In this document: positions 27,821 to 36,446 of the stretch, piece by piece
Layout of the letters: the number at the start of each line of letters is the position of its first letter
How positions within the stretch are numbered: the first letter of the stretch is position 1
Source: Caballeronia glebae
GTDB taxonomy: Bacteria; Pseudomonadota; Gammaproteobacteria; Burkholderiales; Burkholderiaceae
Direction of reading: 5' to 3'
DNA length: 64,000 bases
Assembly: GCF_001545035.1 (NCBI RefSeq)
Contig: NZ_FCOJ02000029.1
Location: 26,310 to 90,309 of the forward strand
The notes under the pieces: model-generated
Seen by the model: the letters and a program-made list of their open reading frames with translations, nothing else
Databases searched by the model: none
What the model was told of the DNA's origin: nothing
Translations under genes and position numbers: made by a program

Positions 27821-28327
27821 TCAGATTTCCCCGTACTCCGCACTCGACGCATCCGGCGCCGCGCACATCTCGCGCAGCAACGACGCTTCACGCTCGTGCA
27901 CTTCGACCGGCATGCACAACGCGCCGGCATAGGCCAGGTAACGCGCGCGATGCTGGCCGTTGCGAAACGCCACGACGCCTTCCCGATGCACGCGCAGAAG
28001 CCCGAGCAGCCCCGGCGAGCGGCGCACGGTGATCGTTACATAAGGCATTTCCGGCACGCGTGGATTATCCGGGTCGAGAAACTCGCGAATACCGCGCACC
28101 TTGCCCGCGTGCCAGTCATCGACGGACTTGAGCACGTAATCGGTATCGTCGCGATCGGCGCACGCGAGAAGCTTTCTCACATCGACGAGCACGACTTGAT
28201 GACGCGAGCCGTGATCGGTGAAAACCCGCTTCAGGCGCACGAAGTCATACAGCGGATGGCTCTGTAATCTGACGATCCAGACCGCTTCTGCGGCGGTCGG
28301 CGCAACCATCGTGTCCATATTCGGCAT
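27821..28327 (-). CDS. Conserved protein of unknown function with an RNGQHRARYL motif
   Basis: The product has 168 residues from ATG 28327, or 190 from ATG 28393; neither start has a clear ribosome site. No signal peptide or membrane segment is seen. Recognisable blocks are VLVDVRKLLACADRDDTDYVL and AFRNGQHRARYLAYAG; the latter resembles the DGQHR-type loop of ParB/sulfiredoxin-like folds. The overall pattern recalls proteins annotated in Burkholderia as plasmid fertility inhibition factor family, but I rate that only as a possibility. It stands alone between the LysR gene and the repair cluster. Confidence 0.6.
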   Translation of the reverse strand: MPNMDTMVAPTAAEAVWIVRLQSHPLYDFVRLKRVFTDHGSRHQVVLVDVRKLLACADRDDTDYVLKSVDDWHAGKVRGIREFLDPDNPRVPEMPYVTITVRRSPGLLGLLRVHREGVVAFRNGQHRARYLAYAGALCMPVEVHEREASLLREMCAAPDASSAEYGEI

Positions 28328-28521
28328 ATGAAGAAGACCGCGGCGCGCGCGCCCCGTGCGCGCGTGTTTCGCTGAAAACAGCCTGAGCGCCATTCGCTAA
28401 ACAGGCGCTCGGGCCAAATAAACTTTTACACCCTAGTCGCGATTCGTGAAAGCGCCGTGACGGGCACGTGATGTGCTTTTGTTGCCAGAATCGAACACGC
28501 TGACATAGCCTGCCAGCGGGC

Positions 28522-29589
28522 ATGTCATGCGGCTTTATTCAAGGCACCGATAAACAATCAGTGGACACTCATTCCGATCTCATCGTCGCGCGGCCAGAAG
28601 GTCTTTTCTGTGTGCCGGGCAACTTCCATATCGACCCGTGGCGGCCTGTCGAGCGGGCCGTCATCACGCACGCGCACGCCGATCACGCGCGCTTCGGACA
28701 TGCGCACTATCTCGCGGCCGAGCCGGGCTTGGGCGTGTTGTTGTCGAGGCTGCCGGGCATCGACGTGCAAGGCCTCGCTTACGGCGAAGCAATCGTCGTG
28801 AACGGCGTGCGCGTGTCGCTGCATCCCGCCGGGCACGTGCTCGGCTCGGCGCAGGTGCGCGTCGAATACAAGGGGCGCGTGTGGGTCGCGTCCGGCGATT
28901 ACAAGGTCGAGCCCGATCCGACCTGCGCGCCGTTCGAACCGGTGCGGTGCGACACCTTCATCACCGAATCGACGTTCGGCCTGCCGATCTATCGATGGGA
29001 CAGCTCGCGCGACGTCTTCGACGGCATCGATGGCTGGTGGCGGCACAACGCGGCCCAGGGGCGCGCGTCGGTGCTGTTCTGCTACTCGTTCGGCAAGGCG
29101 CAGCGCGTGCTCGCGGGCGTCGATGCCGCCATCGGTCCGATCTTCTGTCACGGCGCGGTCGAGCCGCTCAATCGCGCGTATCGCGAATCGGGCGTCGGGC
29201 TGCCGGCGACGCGACTCGTCAGCGAGATCGCGGCGAAGGACAAGGCCGCGTTCAAGGGCGCGTTGATCGTCGCGCCGCCGTCCGCGCAAGGCAGCACGTG
29301 GATGCGCCGCTTCGGCGAGTACAGCGATGCCTTCGCGTCCGGCTGGATGCGTCTGCGCGGCACGCGCCGGCGCCGTGGCGTCGATCGCGGCTTCGTGCTC
29401 TCGGATCACGCGGACTGGCCGGGCCTGCAACTCGCCATCGGCGCGACGGGCGCGCAGCGCGTGATCGTCACGCACGGACAGATCGAGCCGATGGTGCGCT
29501 GGCTCTGCGAACAGGGCCTGGACGCGGGCGCGTTCAAGACCGAATACGGCGACGATGCCGTCGAAGCCGATACCGCCGAGGCATCATGA
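28522..29589 (+). CDS. Ligase-associated DNA repair exonuclease, metallo-beta-lactamase fold
   Basis: The protein is a metal-dependent nuclease of the beta-CASP/MBL superfamily that, in related clusters, degrades DNA 5' to 3'. The metal motif HAHADH is near residue 51, a second HPAGHVLGSAQ near residue 100 and SGDYK follows. FVLSDHADW and VTHGQ are the C-terminal motifs. It opens a four-gene unit with ligase, Lhr-Core helicase and metallophosphoesterase, known from Pseudomonas putida and other bacteria. The ATG at 28522 is given; a GTG at 28561 sits nearer the conserved domain and may be the true start. Confidence 0.9.
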   Translation: MSCGFIQGTDKQSVDTHSDLIVARPEGLFCVPGNFHIDPWRPVERAVITHAHADHARFGHAHYLAAEPGLGVLLSRLPGIDVQGLAYGEAIVVNGVRVSLHPAGHVLGSAQVRVEYKGRVWVASGDYKVEPDPTCAPFEPVRCDTFITESTFGLPIYRWDSSRDVFDGIDGWWRHNAAQGRASVLFCYSFGKAQRVLAGVDAAIGPIFCHGAVEPLNRAYRESGVGLPATRLVSEIAAKDKAAFKGALIVAPPSAQGSTWMRRFGEYSDAFASGWMRLRGTRRRRGVDRGFVLSDHADWPGLQLAIGATGAQRVIVTHGQIEPMVRWLCEQGLDAGAFKTEYGDDAVEADTAEAS

Positions 29590-31241
29590 AGCGCTTCGCG
29601 ACGCTCTACGCCGCGCTCGACGCGACCACATCGACGAACGAGAAGCTCGAAGCGCTGATCGCGTATTTCTCCGTCGCGCAACCCGAGGACGCCGCGTGGG
29701 CGTCGTACTTTCTCGCGGGCGGCAAGCCGCGCCAGTCCGTGCCGACGCGCCTTCTCACCGAGTTCGCCCGCGAGCGCGCGGGTTTGCCGGCGTGGCTTTT
29801 CGAGGAGTCGTATCAGGCGGTCGGCGATCTCGCGGAAACCATCGCGCACGTGCTGCCGCCGGCGTCGGGCGAGTCGTCGCTCGGGCTCGCGCAATGGATC
29901 GAGCAACGCGTGCTCACGTTGCGCGGCGCGAATCCGGCCGAATTGCGCGAACGGCTTCTGAGTTACTGGGACGAACTGAACTGGAGCGAGCGCTTCCTGC
30001 TGACCAAGCTGATAGGCGGCGGCTTTCGCGTGGGCGTCGCGCGGCAGCTCGTCGTGCGGGCGCTCGCGCAGGTCGCGGGCGTCGATCACAAGCGCGTCGC
30101 GCAACGCATGGTCGGCTGGACCGATTCGCGCGAGAAGCCGAGCGCCGCGCGCTATCTCCGGCTGATCGCGCCGGCAGCCGAGGGCGACGACGTCGACACG
30201 CCGCATGAAAGCGATATCGGCCTGCCCTATCCGTTCTTTCTCGCGCATCCGTTGCAAGCCGATCCGGCAACGCTCGGCGCGCCCGATGGCTGGATCGCCG
30301 AATGGAAATGGGACGGCATACGCGCGCAGCTCGTGAAGCGCGCGAGCCGCGTGTGGATCTGGTCGCGCGGCGAGGATCTCGTCACCGAGCGCTTTCCGGA
30401 GCTGGCGTCGCTGGGCGAGGCATTGCCCGACGGCACCGTGATCGACGGCGAAATCCTCGCATGGGAGCCCGGCGCCGATGTGCCCTTGCCTTTCGCGCGA
30501 CTGCAGCCGCGCATCACGCGCAAGTCGCTCACCAAGAAAGTGCTCGCCGATTCACCCGCCGCGCTGCTCGCCTACGACCTGCTCGAAGCGAACGGGCGCG
30601 ATCTGCGCACCGAGCCGCTCCACGCACGGCGCGCGCAACTGGACGCGCTCGCGTCCTCGCTCGCGGTGAATGTGCTGCGCGTATCGCCGATAGTCGCCGC
30701 ATCGGACTGGAACGCGCTCGCCGCATTGCGCGACGAAAGCCGCGCGCGCGGCGTCGAAGGGCTGATGTTGAAAGAGCGCGCGTCGATGTACGGCGTCGGG
30801 CGCACGAAGGCGTCGGGCACGTGGTGGAAGTGGAAGATCGATCCGTACTCGATCGACGCCGTGCTGCTCTACGCGCAACGCGGTCACGGACGCCGCGCGA
30901 GCCTTTACACGGATTTCACCTTCGCCGTGTGGGACGAAGCCGGCGGCACGCGCACGCTCGTGCCCTTCGCGAAGGCCTATTCCGGCCTGACCGACGAAGA
31001 AATGCGCCAGGTCGATGCCGTCGTGCGCAAAACGACCATCGAGAAGTTCGGGCCGGTGAGGAGCGTCACGCCGACGCTCGTCTTCGAGATCGGCTTCGAA
31101 GGCATACAGGCGAGCCCGCGCCACAAGTCGGGCATCGCCGTGCGTTTTCCGCGCATGTTGCGCTGGCGCACCGATAAAAAAATCGAAGACGCCGATACGC
31201 TCGACGTCCTCAAAGGTTTCCTGCACGAGGCCACCGCATGA
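29586..31241 (+). CDS. ATP-dependent DNA ligase of the Exo-Lig-Lhr-MPE repair cluster
   Basis: The 551-residue enzyme seals nicks through a lysyl-AMP intermediate. The N-terminal DNA-binding domain (residues 1-210) precedes the nucleotidyl-transferase core with motif I EWKWDG (catalytic lysine 241). Motif III/IIIa (YDLLEANG), motif IV (EGLMLKER) and motif V (WWKWKIDP) follow, then an OB domain. This is the type NCBI calls cisplatin damage response ligase. It overlaps the upstream exonuclease and the downstream helicase by ATGA junctions, indicating a tightly coupled operon. Confidence 0.94.
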   Translation: MKRFATLYAALDATTSTNEKLEALIAYFSVAQPEDAAWASYFLAGGKPRQSVPTRLLTEFARERAGLPAWLFEESYQAVGDLAETIAHVLPPASGESSLGLAQWIEQRVLTLRGANPAELRERLLSYWDELNWSERFLLTKLIGGGFRVGVARQLVVRALAQVAGVDHKRVAQRMVGWTDSREKPSAARYLRLIAPAAEGDDVDTPHESDIGLPYPFFLAHPLQADPATLGAPDGWIAEWKWDGIRAQLVKRASRVWIWSRGEDLVTERFPELASLGEALPDGTVIDGEILAWEPGADVPLPFARLQPRITRKSLTKKVLADSPAALLAYDLLEANGRDLRTEPLHARRAQLDALASSLAVNVLRVSPIVAASDWNALAALRDESRARGVEGLMLKERASMYGVGRTKASGTWWKWKIDPYSIDAVLLYAQRGHGRRASLYTDFTFAVWDEAGGTRTLVPFAKAYSGLTDEEMRQVDAVVRKTTIEKFGPVRSVTPTLVFEIGFEGIQASPRHKSGIAVRFPRMLRWRTDKKIEDADTLDVLKGFLHEATA

Positions 31242-33838
31242 GCGCGCCCGAGGGGACAGACGAGCGCAAGCGCCGCGCGCCGCGGCCCCGGCGTGTGCCG
31301 CGCACGCGCGCGGCGCAAGCAAAACTCGATGCCGCCGCCGAGCTTTTCGCGCCCGCGCCTTTCGCGTACGACGCGACGGAAGCCGCAAAGCCGCTCGATG
31401 AGCGCATCGCGCGCTGGTTCGACGAACGCGGCTGGCAGCCGTTCGAGTTCCAGCGCGAGGCGTGGCGCGAGATCGCACGCGGCGCGAGCGGCCTGCTCCA
31501 CGCGACGACGGGCGCGGGCAAGACTTGGGCCGTGTGGCTCGGCGCGCTCGCCGCGTACGCTCGCGCAGCGCCGAAGGCAAACGCGCTTCCCGCACCGCTC
31601 ACCGTGCTCTGGATCACGCCGATGCGCGCGCTCGCCGCCGACAGCGCCCGCGCGCTGCAAGGCGCGGTGAGCGCGCTGTCCGTGCCGTGGACGGTCGGTC
31701 TGCGCACGGGCGACACGTCGTCGACCGAACGCGCGCGTCAGAATCGCCGCATGCCGTCCGCGCTCGTGACGACGCCCGAAAGCCTCACGCTGATGCTCAC
31801 GCGCGCGAACGCGCAGGACGAACTGAAGCACCTGCGCATGATCGTCGTCGACGAATGGCACGAACTGCTCGGCAACAAGCGCGGCACGCAGACGCAACTG
31901 GCGATCGCGCGGCTCGCGCGCTGGCGTCCCGATCTGCAGATCTGGGGCTTGTCCGCGACGCTCGGCAATCTCGCGCTCGCGCACGATGCGCTGCTGCATC
32001 CCGTGAAGACGCCGCGCGTCGTCGTGCGTGGCGCGCAGCCGAAGACGCTCGTCGTCGATACGCTGATTCCCGAGACCATCGAACGCTTTCCGTGGGGCGG
32101 GCATCTGGGTGTGCGGCAGGTCGGCCCCGTCGCCGACGAAATCGATCGCGCGCAAAGCTCGCTCGTCTTCACCAACACGCGCTCGCAATCGGAAATCTGG
32201 TATCGCGCGCTGCTCGAATTGCGCCCGGACTGGGCCGGCTTGCTCGCGCTGCATCACGGCTCGCTCGACAAGGAAGTGCGCGACTGGGTCGAACTCGGCC
32301 TGAAGAGCGGTCAGCTCAAAGCGGTCGTGTGCACGTCAAGTCTCGATCTGGGCGTCGATTTTCTGCCGGTCGATCGCGTGTTCCAGATCGGCTCGCCGAA
32401 AGGCGTCGCGCGGCTGATGCAGCGCGCGGGACGATCGGGTCACGCACCGGGCCGCGTGTCGCGCGTCACGATCGTGCCGACGCACGCGCTCGAACTCGTC
32501 GAAGCGGCGGCGGCGCGCTGGGCGATCGAGGAGCGTCGCATCGAGGGACGCGACATGCCGACGAAGCCGCTCGACGTGCTCGTGCAGCATCTCGTGACGG
32601 TGGCGATCGGCGGCGGCTTCACGCCCGCCGACATGCTCGACGAAGTGCGCAGCGCGTATGCCTATCGCGATCTGACGCAGCAGGAGTTCGACTGGGCGCT
32701 CGTGTTCGTCGAGCGCGGCGGCGCGTCGCTCGGGGCGTATCCGGATTTTCATCGCGTGCTGAAGGGCGACGACGGCGTGTATCGCGTGCCGCGCGAAGAC
32801 CTCGCGCGCAGGCATCGCAACAACGTCGGGACGATAGTTGCAAACGCAACTATCAGCGTGGCCTATATGACGGGCGGGCGCATCGGGGCGATGGAGGAAT
32901 CGTTCATCTCGCGTCTGAAACCCGGCGATGTCTTCACTTTCGGCGGACGCGCGCTCGAACTCGTGCGCGTGCGCGACATGACCGCCTATGTGAAGCGCGC
33001 GACCTCTTCGCGCGGAGCGATGCCGCAATGGGCCGGCAGCAAGATGCCGCTCTCGTCCGAACTGGCCGATGCCGCGCTCGTGATGCTCGCGCGCGCCAAC
33101 GACGGCATCTACGACGAGCCCGAAATGCGCGCCATCAAACCCTTGCTCGACTTGCAGGCCAAATGGTCCGCGCTGCCGGGGCCGGGCGTGCTTGTCGTCG
33201 AACGCGTGCGCTCGCGCGAAGGTCATCACTTCTTCTGTTATCCGTTCGCGGGACGCATGGCGCACATCGGGCTGGGCTCGCTTATCGGCTGGCGCGTCGC
33301 GCGCGAGCAGCCGAGCACGTTCTCCATTTCGATGAACGACTACGGCTTCGAATTACTTTCGGCACGGCCGTTCGATTGGGAGACGCTCATCGCGCAGGGA
33401 CTGTTTTCATCGGAGAATCTGGAGCACGACATTCTCGCGAGCCTCAACGCATCCGAGTTGTCGGCGCGGCGTTTTCGCGAAATCGCGCGCGTGTCGGGGC
33501 TGATCTATCAGGGTCATCCGGGGCAGCAGAAAAGCGCGCGGCAATTGCAGGCGTCGAGCGGCCTGTTCTACGAAGTTTTTCGCAAACACGACAGCGGCAA
33601 TCTGCTGCTCGCGCAGGCGGATCGGGAAGTGATGCTGCAGGAACTGGAACTCGGCCGCATTCGCGCGGCGCTCGAACGCATGAGCGAAAGCCGCCTCGCG
33701 CTGCACGCGCCGAAGAAGCCGACGCCCTTCGCGTTTCCGCTGATCGTCGCGCGCTTGCGGGAGAAGGTGAGCACGGAAAAACTCGCGGATCGCGTCGAAC
33801 GCATGCTCGCGGATCTGGAAAAGGCGGCGAAGGCTTGA
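31238..33838 (+). CDS. Ligase-associated DEXH-box helicase (Lhr-Core)
   Basis: The 866-residue protein is a superfamily 2 3'-to-5' translocase. Walker A ATTGAGKT is at residues 89-96 and the Walker B box VVDEWHELLG near residue 206. TSSLDLGVDF and QRAGRSGHAPGR are helicase motifs V and VI. A long C-terminal half contains the winged-helix and Lhr-Core beta-barrel regions. Length is that of Lhr-Core and not the roughly 1500-residue full Lhr. It begins inside the ligase stop codon. In related systems it unwinds DNA or RNA:DNA hybrids during repair. Confidence 0.94.
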   Translation: MSAPEGTDERKRRAPRPRRVPRTRAAQAKLDAAAELFAPAPFAYDATEAAKPLDERIARWFDERGWQPFEFQREAWREIARGASGLLHATTGAGKTWAVWLGALAAYARAAPKANALPAPLTVLWITPMRALAADSARALQGAVSALSVPWTVGLRTGDTSSTERARQNRRMPSALVTTPESLTLMLTRANAQDELKHLRMIVVDEWHELLGNKRGTQTQLAIARLARWRPDLQIWGLSATLGNLALAHDALLHPVKTPRVVVRGAQPKTLVVDTLIPETIERFPWGGHLGVRQVGPVADEIDRAQSSLVFTNTRSQSEIWYRALLELRPDWAGLLALHHGSLDKEVRDWVELGLKSGQLKAVVCTSSLDLGVDFLPVDRVFQIGSPKGVARLMQRAGRSGHAPGRVSRVTIVPTHALELVEAAAARWAIEERRIEGRDMPTKPLDVLVQHLVTVAIGGGFTPADMLDEVRSAYAYRDLTQQEFDWALVFVERGGASLGAYPDFHRVLKGDDGVYRVPREDLARRHRNNVGTIVANATISVAYMTGGRIGAMEESFISRLKPGDVFTFGGRALELVRVRDMTAYVKRATSSRGAMPQWAGSKMPLSSELADAALVMLARANDGIYDEPEMRAIKPLLDLQAKWSALPGPGVLVVERVRSREGHHFFCYPFAGRMAHIGLGSLIGWRVAREQPSTFSISMNDYGFELLSARPFDWETLIAQGLFSSENLEHDILASLNASELSARRFREIARVSGLIYQGHPGQQKSARQLQASSGLFYEVFRKHDSGNLLLAQADREVMLQELELGRIRAALERMSESRLALHAPKKPTPFAFPLIVARLREKVSTEKLADRVERMLADLEKAAKA

Positions 33839-33849
33839 ATGGAAACACC

Positions 33850-34533
33850 GTGGAAGCACTGACCATCGACGCGAACGGCCACGCGCTCGTGATTTCCGCC
33901 GGGCGCGCGGCGTTCGATCCGCACGCCAGAAGCCTCTTCATCGCCGATGCGCACTTCGGCAAGGACGCCGTGTTTCGCGCGCGCGGCATTCCGGTGCCCG
34001 TCGGCACGACCGGCGAGAGCCTCGCGCGGCTCGATGCGCTCGTCGCGGCGCATCGGCCGGAATCGATCGTCTTTCTCGGCGACCTGCTGCACGCGCGCGA
34101 ATCCCACGCCGATGAAACGCTCGACGCACTCGCCGCCTGGCGCGCGCGGCATCGGGCATTGCGGCTCGTGCTCGTCGAAGGCAATCACGACAAGCACGCG
34201 GGCGCGCTGCCCGCCCTGTTCGGCGTCGATGTCGTGAAGGAACCGCACGTGCTCGGGCCGTGGGCGCTTTGCCATCATCCGCAGACGGTCGATGGCGCTT
34301 ACGCGCTCGCGGGACACGAACATCCGGTGTACCGGCTCGCGACGCGCGTCGATAGCGCGCGTCTGCCGTGCTTTCGCTTCGGCCCGCGCGCGGGCGTGCT
34401 GCCCGCGTTCGGCGCGTTCACGGGCGGCTTCGAGGTGAACGGCGGCGTGCGCGGCGAAGCGCTCTACGTGATCGCCGGCGAACGCGTGTTCCCGCTCAGT
34501 GATAGGTCGACGTCGACGATTGCAGCTTCGTGA
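33850..34533 (+). CDS. pdeM: Ligase-associated DNA repair metallophosphoesterase (PdeM type)
   Basis: The 227-residue product has the calcineurin-like phosphoesterase motifs: FIADAHFGKD near residue 30, FLGDLLHAR, VEGNHDKH and the terminal LAGHEHP. Relatives in the same four-gene cluster are manganese-dependent nucleases. No ATG is available. The GTG at 33850 is used, and a TTG at 33835 overlapping the helicase stop (TTGA) is an equally possible coupled start. The 3' end overlaps the convergent gene by 38 bases. Confidence 0.9.
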   Translation: MEALTIDANGHALVISAGRAAFDPHARSLFIADAHFGKDAVFRARGIPVPVGTTGESLARLDALVAAHRPESIVFLGDLLHARESHADETLDALAAWRARHRALRLVLVEGNHDKHAGALPALFGVDVVKEPHVLGPWALCHHPQTVDGAYALAGHEHPVYRLATRVDSARLPCFRFGPRAGVLPAFGAFTGGFEVNGGVRGEALYVIAGERVFPLSDRSTSTIAAS

Positions 34534-34939
34534 GCTTGCCGCGCTTGAAGCCGTACCAGCCGAGTTCCGACTGCATCACCACTTCCTCGCTCTGCCAGAA
34601 CACGCGCTTGAGCGTCATGCGCTGACCGACGCGCTGCACGAGCGGCGGATTGCTGCGGAAATCGTAGAGGATCGGGCCGGAACTGGTCTGCACGAGCATG
34701 CGTGTGACAGTGCCGTTCGCGCCGGCCGTTTCGTCGAAATGCACGCTGCGCTTCGCGTCGAGGTGATCGAACGCCTGCGTGTCGATGAGCGCGACCATGC
34801 CGTATTCGTCGCGCACAAAATACATTGGGCCCGCTTTGGTGGCGATGGGACCGGTGGCCTCGCTCTGCGCGGACGCGAGCGTGGCGATGAACAACGTGCC
34901 GGCGGCTGCCGCGCGGATAAAGAATTGGGTCAGTGACAT
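34496..34939 (-). CDS. Exported protein of unknown function
   Basis: The 147-residue product starts with a Sec signal peptide (hydrophobic core AAAAGTLFIATL, cut after ASA). The mature 120-odd residues are mostly predicted beta-rich, with FVRDEYGMVALIDTQAFDHL, MLVQTSSGPILYDF and FWQSEEVVMQSELGWYGF. I do not recognise a family. It is convergent with pdeM and their 3' ends overlap by 38 bases. Hydrophobic and export features, normal codon use and a clean start make it a credible gene. Confidence 0.75.
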   Translation of the reverse strand: MSLTQFFIRAAAAGTLFIATLASAQSEATGPIATKAGPMYFVRDEYGMVALIDTQAFDHLDAKRSVHFDETAGANGTVTRMLVQTSSGPILYDFRSNPPLVQRVGQRMTLKRVFWQSEEVVMQSELGWYGFKRGKLTKLQSSTSTYH

Positions 34940-35251
34940 CTTCGTTCAAAAAGTTGCTGCGTTTTTCCAACACTGCGCGACGCACGCGACGCGCAAGGAA
35001 TGCGCGGCTGCGCGCGTGTTACCGGAAACATCTGACGCATGGCAGCGCCGCGTTTGCAAGAGTCGTGCGCCGCCGCCGCGTCCGAAAGAATATCCGTTCT
35101 GGCGGAAGCTTGGATCGGCGGATCGGCATCAGGGTTTATACCAGCATCGAAAATGACGTTTCGGTACAATTCGAGCCTTCAACTCCGCCTCGGCGCCTGC
35201 ATCGATCAATCCGACGATGCGCCCAGGCGTGACAAATCGTCCGCTTCCGCC
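34940..35251. other. Intergenic region between divergent genes (312 bases)
   Basis: No gene is supported here; the ORFs are short and lack family sequence. A TACAAT (35165-35170) could be the -10 box for the downstream MFS gene, but no good -35 element lies at the right distance. Confidence 0.45.
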
Positions 35252-36424
35252 ATGCCCCTGCCTCTTTTTGCTCTCGCCATTGCCGCGTTCGGCATCGGCA
35301 CGACGGAGTTCGTCATCATGGGCCTGTTGCCCAACGTCGCGCGCGATCTCGCGGTGTCGATTCCGGCGGCGGGCATGCTCGTGTCCGGCTATGCGCTCGG
35401 CGTGACCGTGGGCGCGCCGATCCTCGCCGTCGTCACCGCGAAAATGCCGCGCAAGAAGGCGTTGATGAGCCTGATCTGCGTCTTCATCGTCGGCAATTTG
35501 CTGTGCGCGCTCGCGCCGAACTACTGGGTGCTGATGGGCGCGCGTATCGTGACCGCGTTCTGTCACGGCGCGTTCTTCGGCATCGGCTCGGTGGTCGCCG
35601 CCGCTCTCGTCGCGCCGAACCGCCGCGCGCAGGCCATTGCGCTGATGTTCACCGGGCTCACGCTCGCCAACGTGCTCGGCGTGCCGCTCGGCACCGCGCT
35701 CGGGCAGGCCGCCGGCTGGCGCTCGACGTTCTGGGTCGTCACGCTGATCGGCATTGCGGCGGCGGGCGCGCTCGCCGTGTGCCTGCCGAAGCATATCGAA
35801 ATGCGCGAAACCAGCATCCTGCGCGAATTCGACGTGCTCAAGAACCCGCAAGTGCTGATGGTGCTCGGCATCAGCGTGCTCGCCTCGGCCAGTCTTTTCT
35901 CGGTGTTCACATACATCACGCCGATTCTCGAAGACGTGACGGGCTTTTCGCCGCACGCGGTCACGTATGTGCTGCTGCTCTTCGGCCTCGGCCTCACGGT
36001 CGGCAGCACGCTCGGCGGCAAGCTCGCCGACTGGAAGCTGCTGCGCTCGCTGCTGTCGTTCCTGCTCGCGATCGTCGTCATTCTGACGATCTTCGCCGGC
36101 ACGATGCACGAGGCCGTCCCGGCGATGATCACGATCTTCTTCTGGGGCGTGCTCGCCTTCGCCATCGTGCCGCCATTGCAAATGCTGATCGTGAATCGCG
36201 CGAGCGATGCGCCGAACCTCGCATCGACGTTGAATCAGGGCGCGTTCAACCTCGGCAACGCAACGGGCGCGTGGCTCGGCGGCTGCGTGATCGGCGCGGG
36301 CGCACCGCTCACGTCGCTGCCGTGGGTCGGCATTCTGATGGCGGCGAGCGCGTTCGGCCTCACGCTGCTGTCGGCGACGCTCGACAAGCGCGCGCGCCGT
36401 CTTGCCATCGGACAAGCCGCGTGA
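35252..36424 (+). CDS. MFS transporter, AraJ-type drug/sugar exporter
   Basis: The 390-residue membrane protein has twelve predicted membrane segments. The N-terminal FGIGTTEFVIMGLLPNVA is the diagnostic opening of the AraJ/NepI/YdhP group of DHA1 exporters; motif A appears as KMPRKKALM and a motif-C-like LGVPLGTALGQ follows. Relatives export arabinose-like sugars, purine nucleosides or drugs. The ATG at 35252 begins directly before the first membrane helix. A second MFS gene starts 22 bases after its stop, so the two are probably co-transcribed. Confidence 0.87.
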   Translation: MPLPLFALAIAAFGIGTTEFVIMGLLPNVARDLAVSIPAAGMLVSGYALGVTVGAPILAVVTAKMPRKKALMSLICVFIVGNLLCALAPNYWVLMGARIVTAFCHGAFFGIGSVVAAALVAPNRRAQAIALMFTGLTLANVLGVPLGTALGQAAGWRSTFWVVTLIGIAAAGALAVCLPKHIEMRETSILREFDVLKNPQVLMVLGISVLASASLFSVFTYITPILEDVTGFSPHAVTYVLLLFGLGLTVGSTLGGKLADWKLLRSLLSFLLAIVVILTIFAGTMHEAVPAMITIFFWGVLAFAIVPPLQMLIVNRASDAPNLASTLNQGAFNLGNATGAWLGGCVIGAGAPLTSLPWVGILMAASAFGLTLLSATLDKRARRLAIGQAA

Positions 36425-36446
36425 GTTCCGGCAGGCGGCGCGCTGG

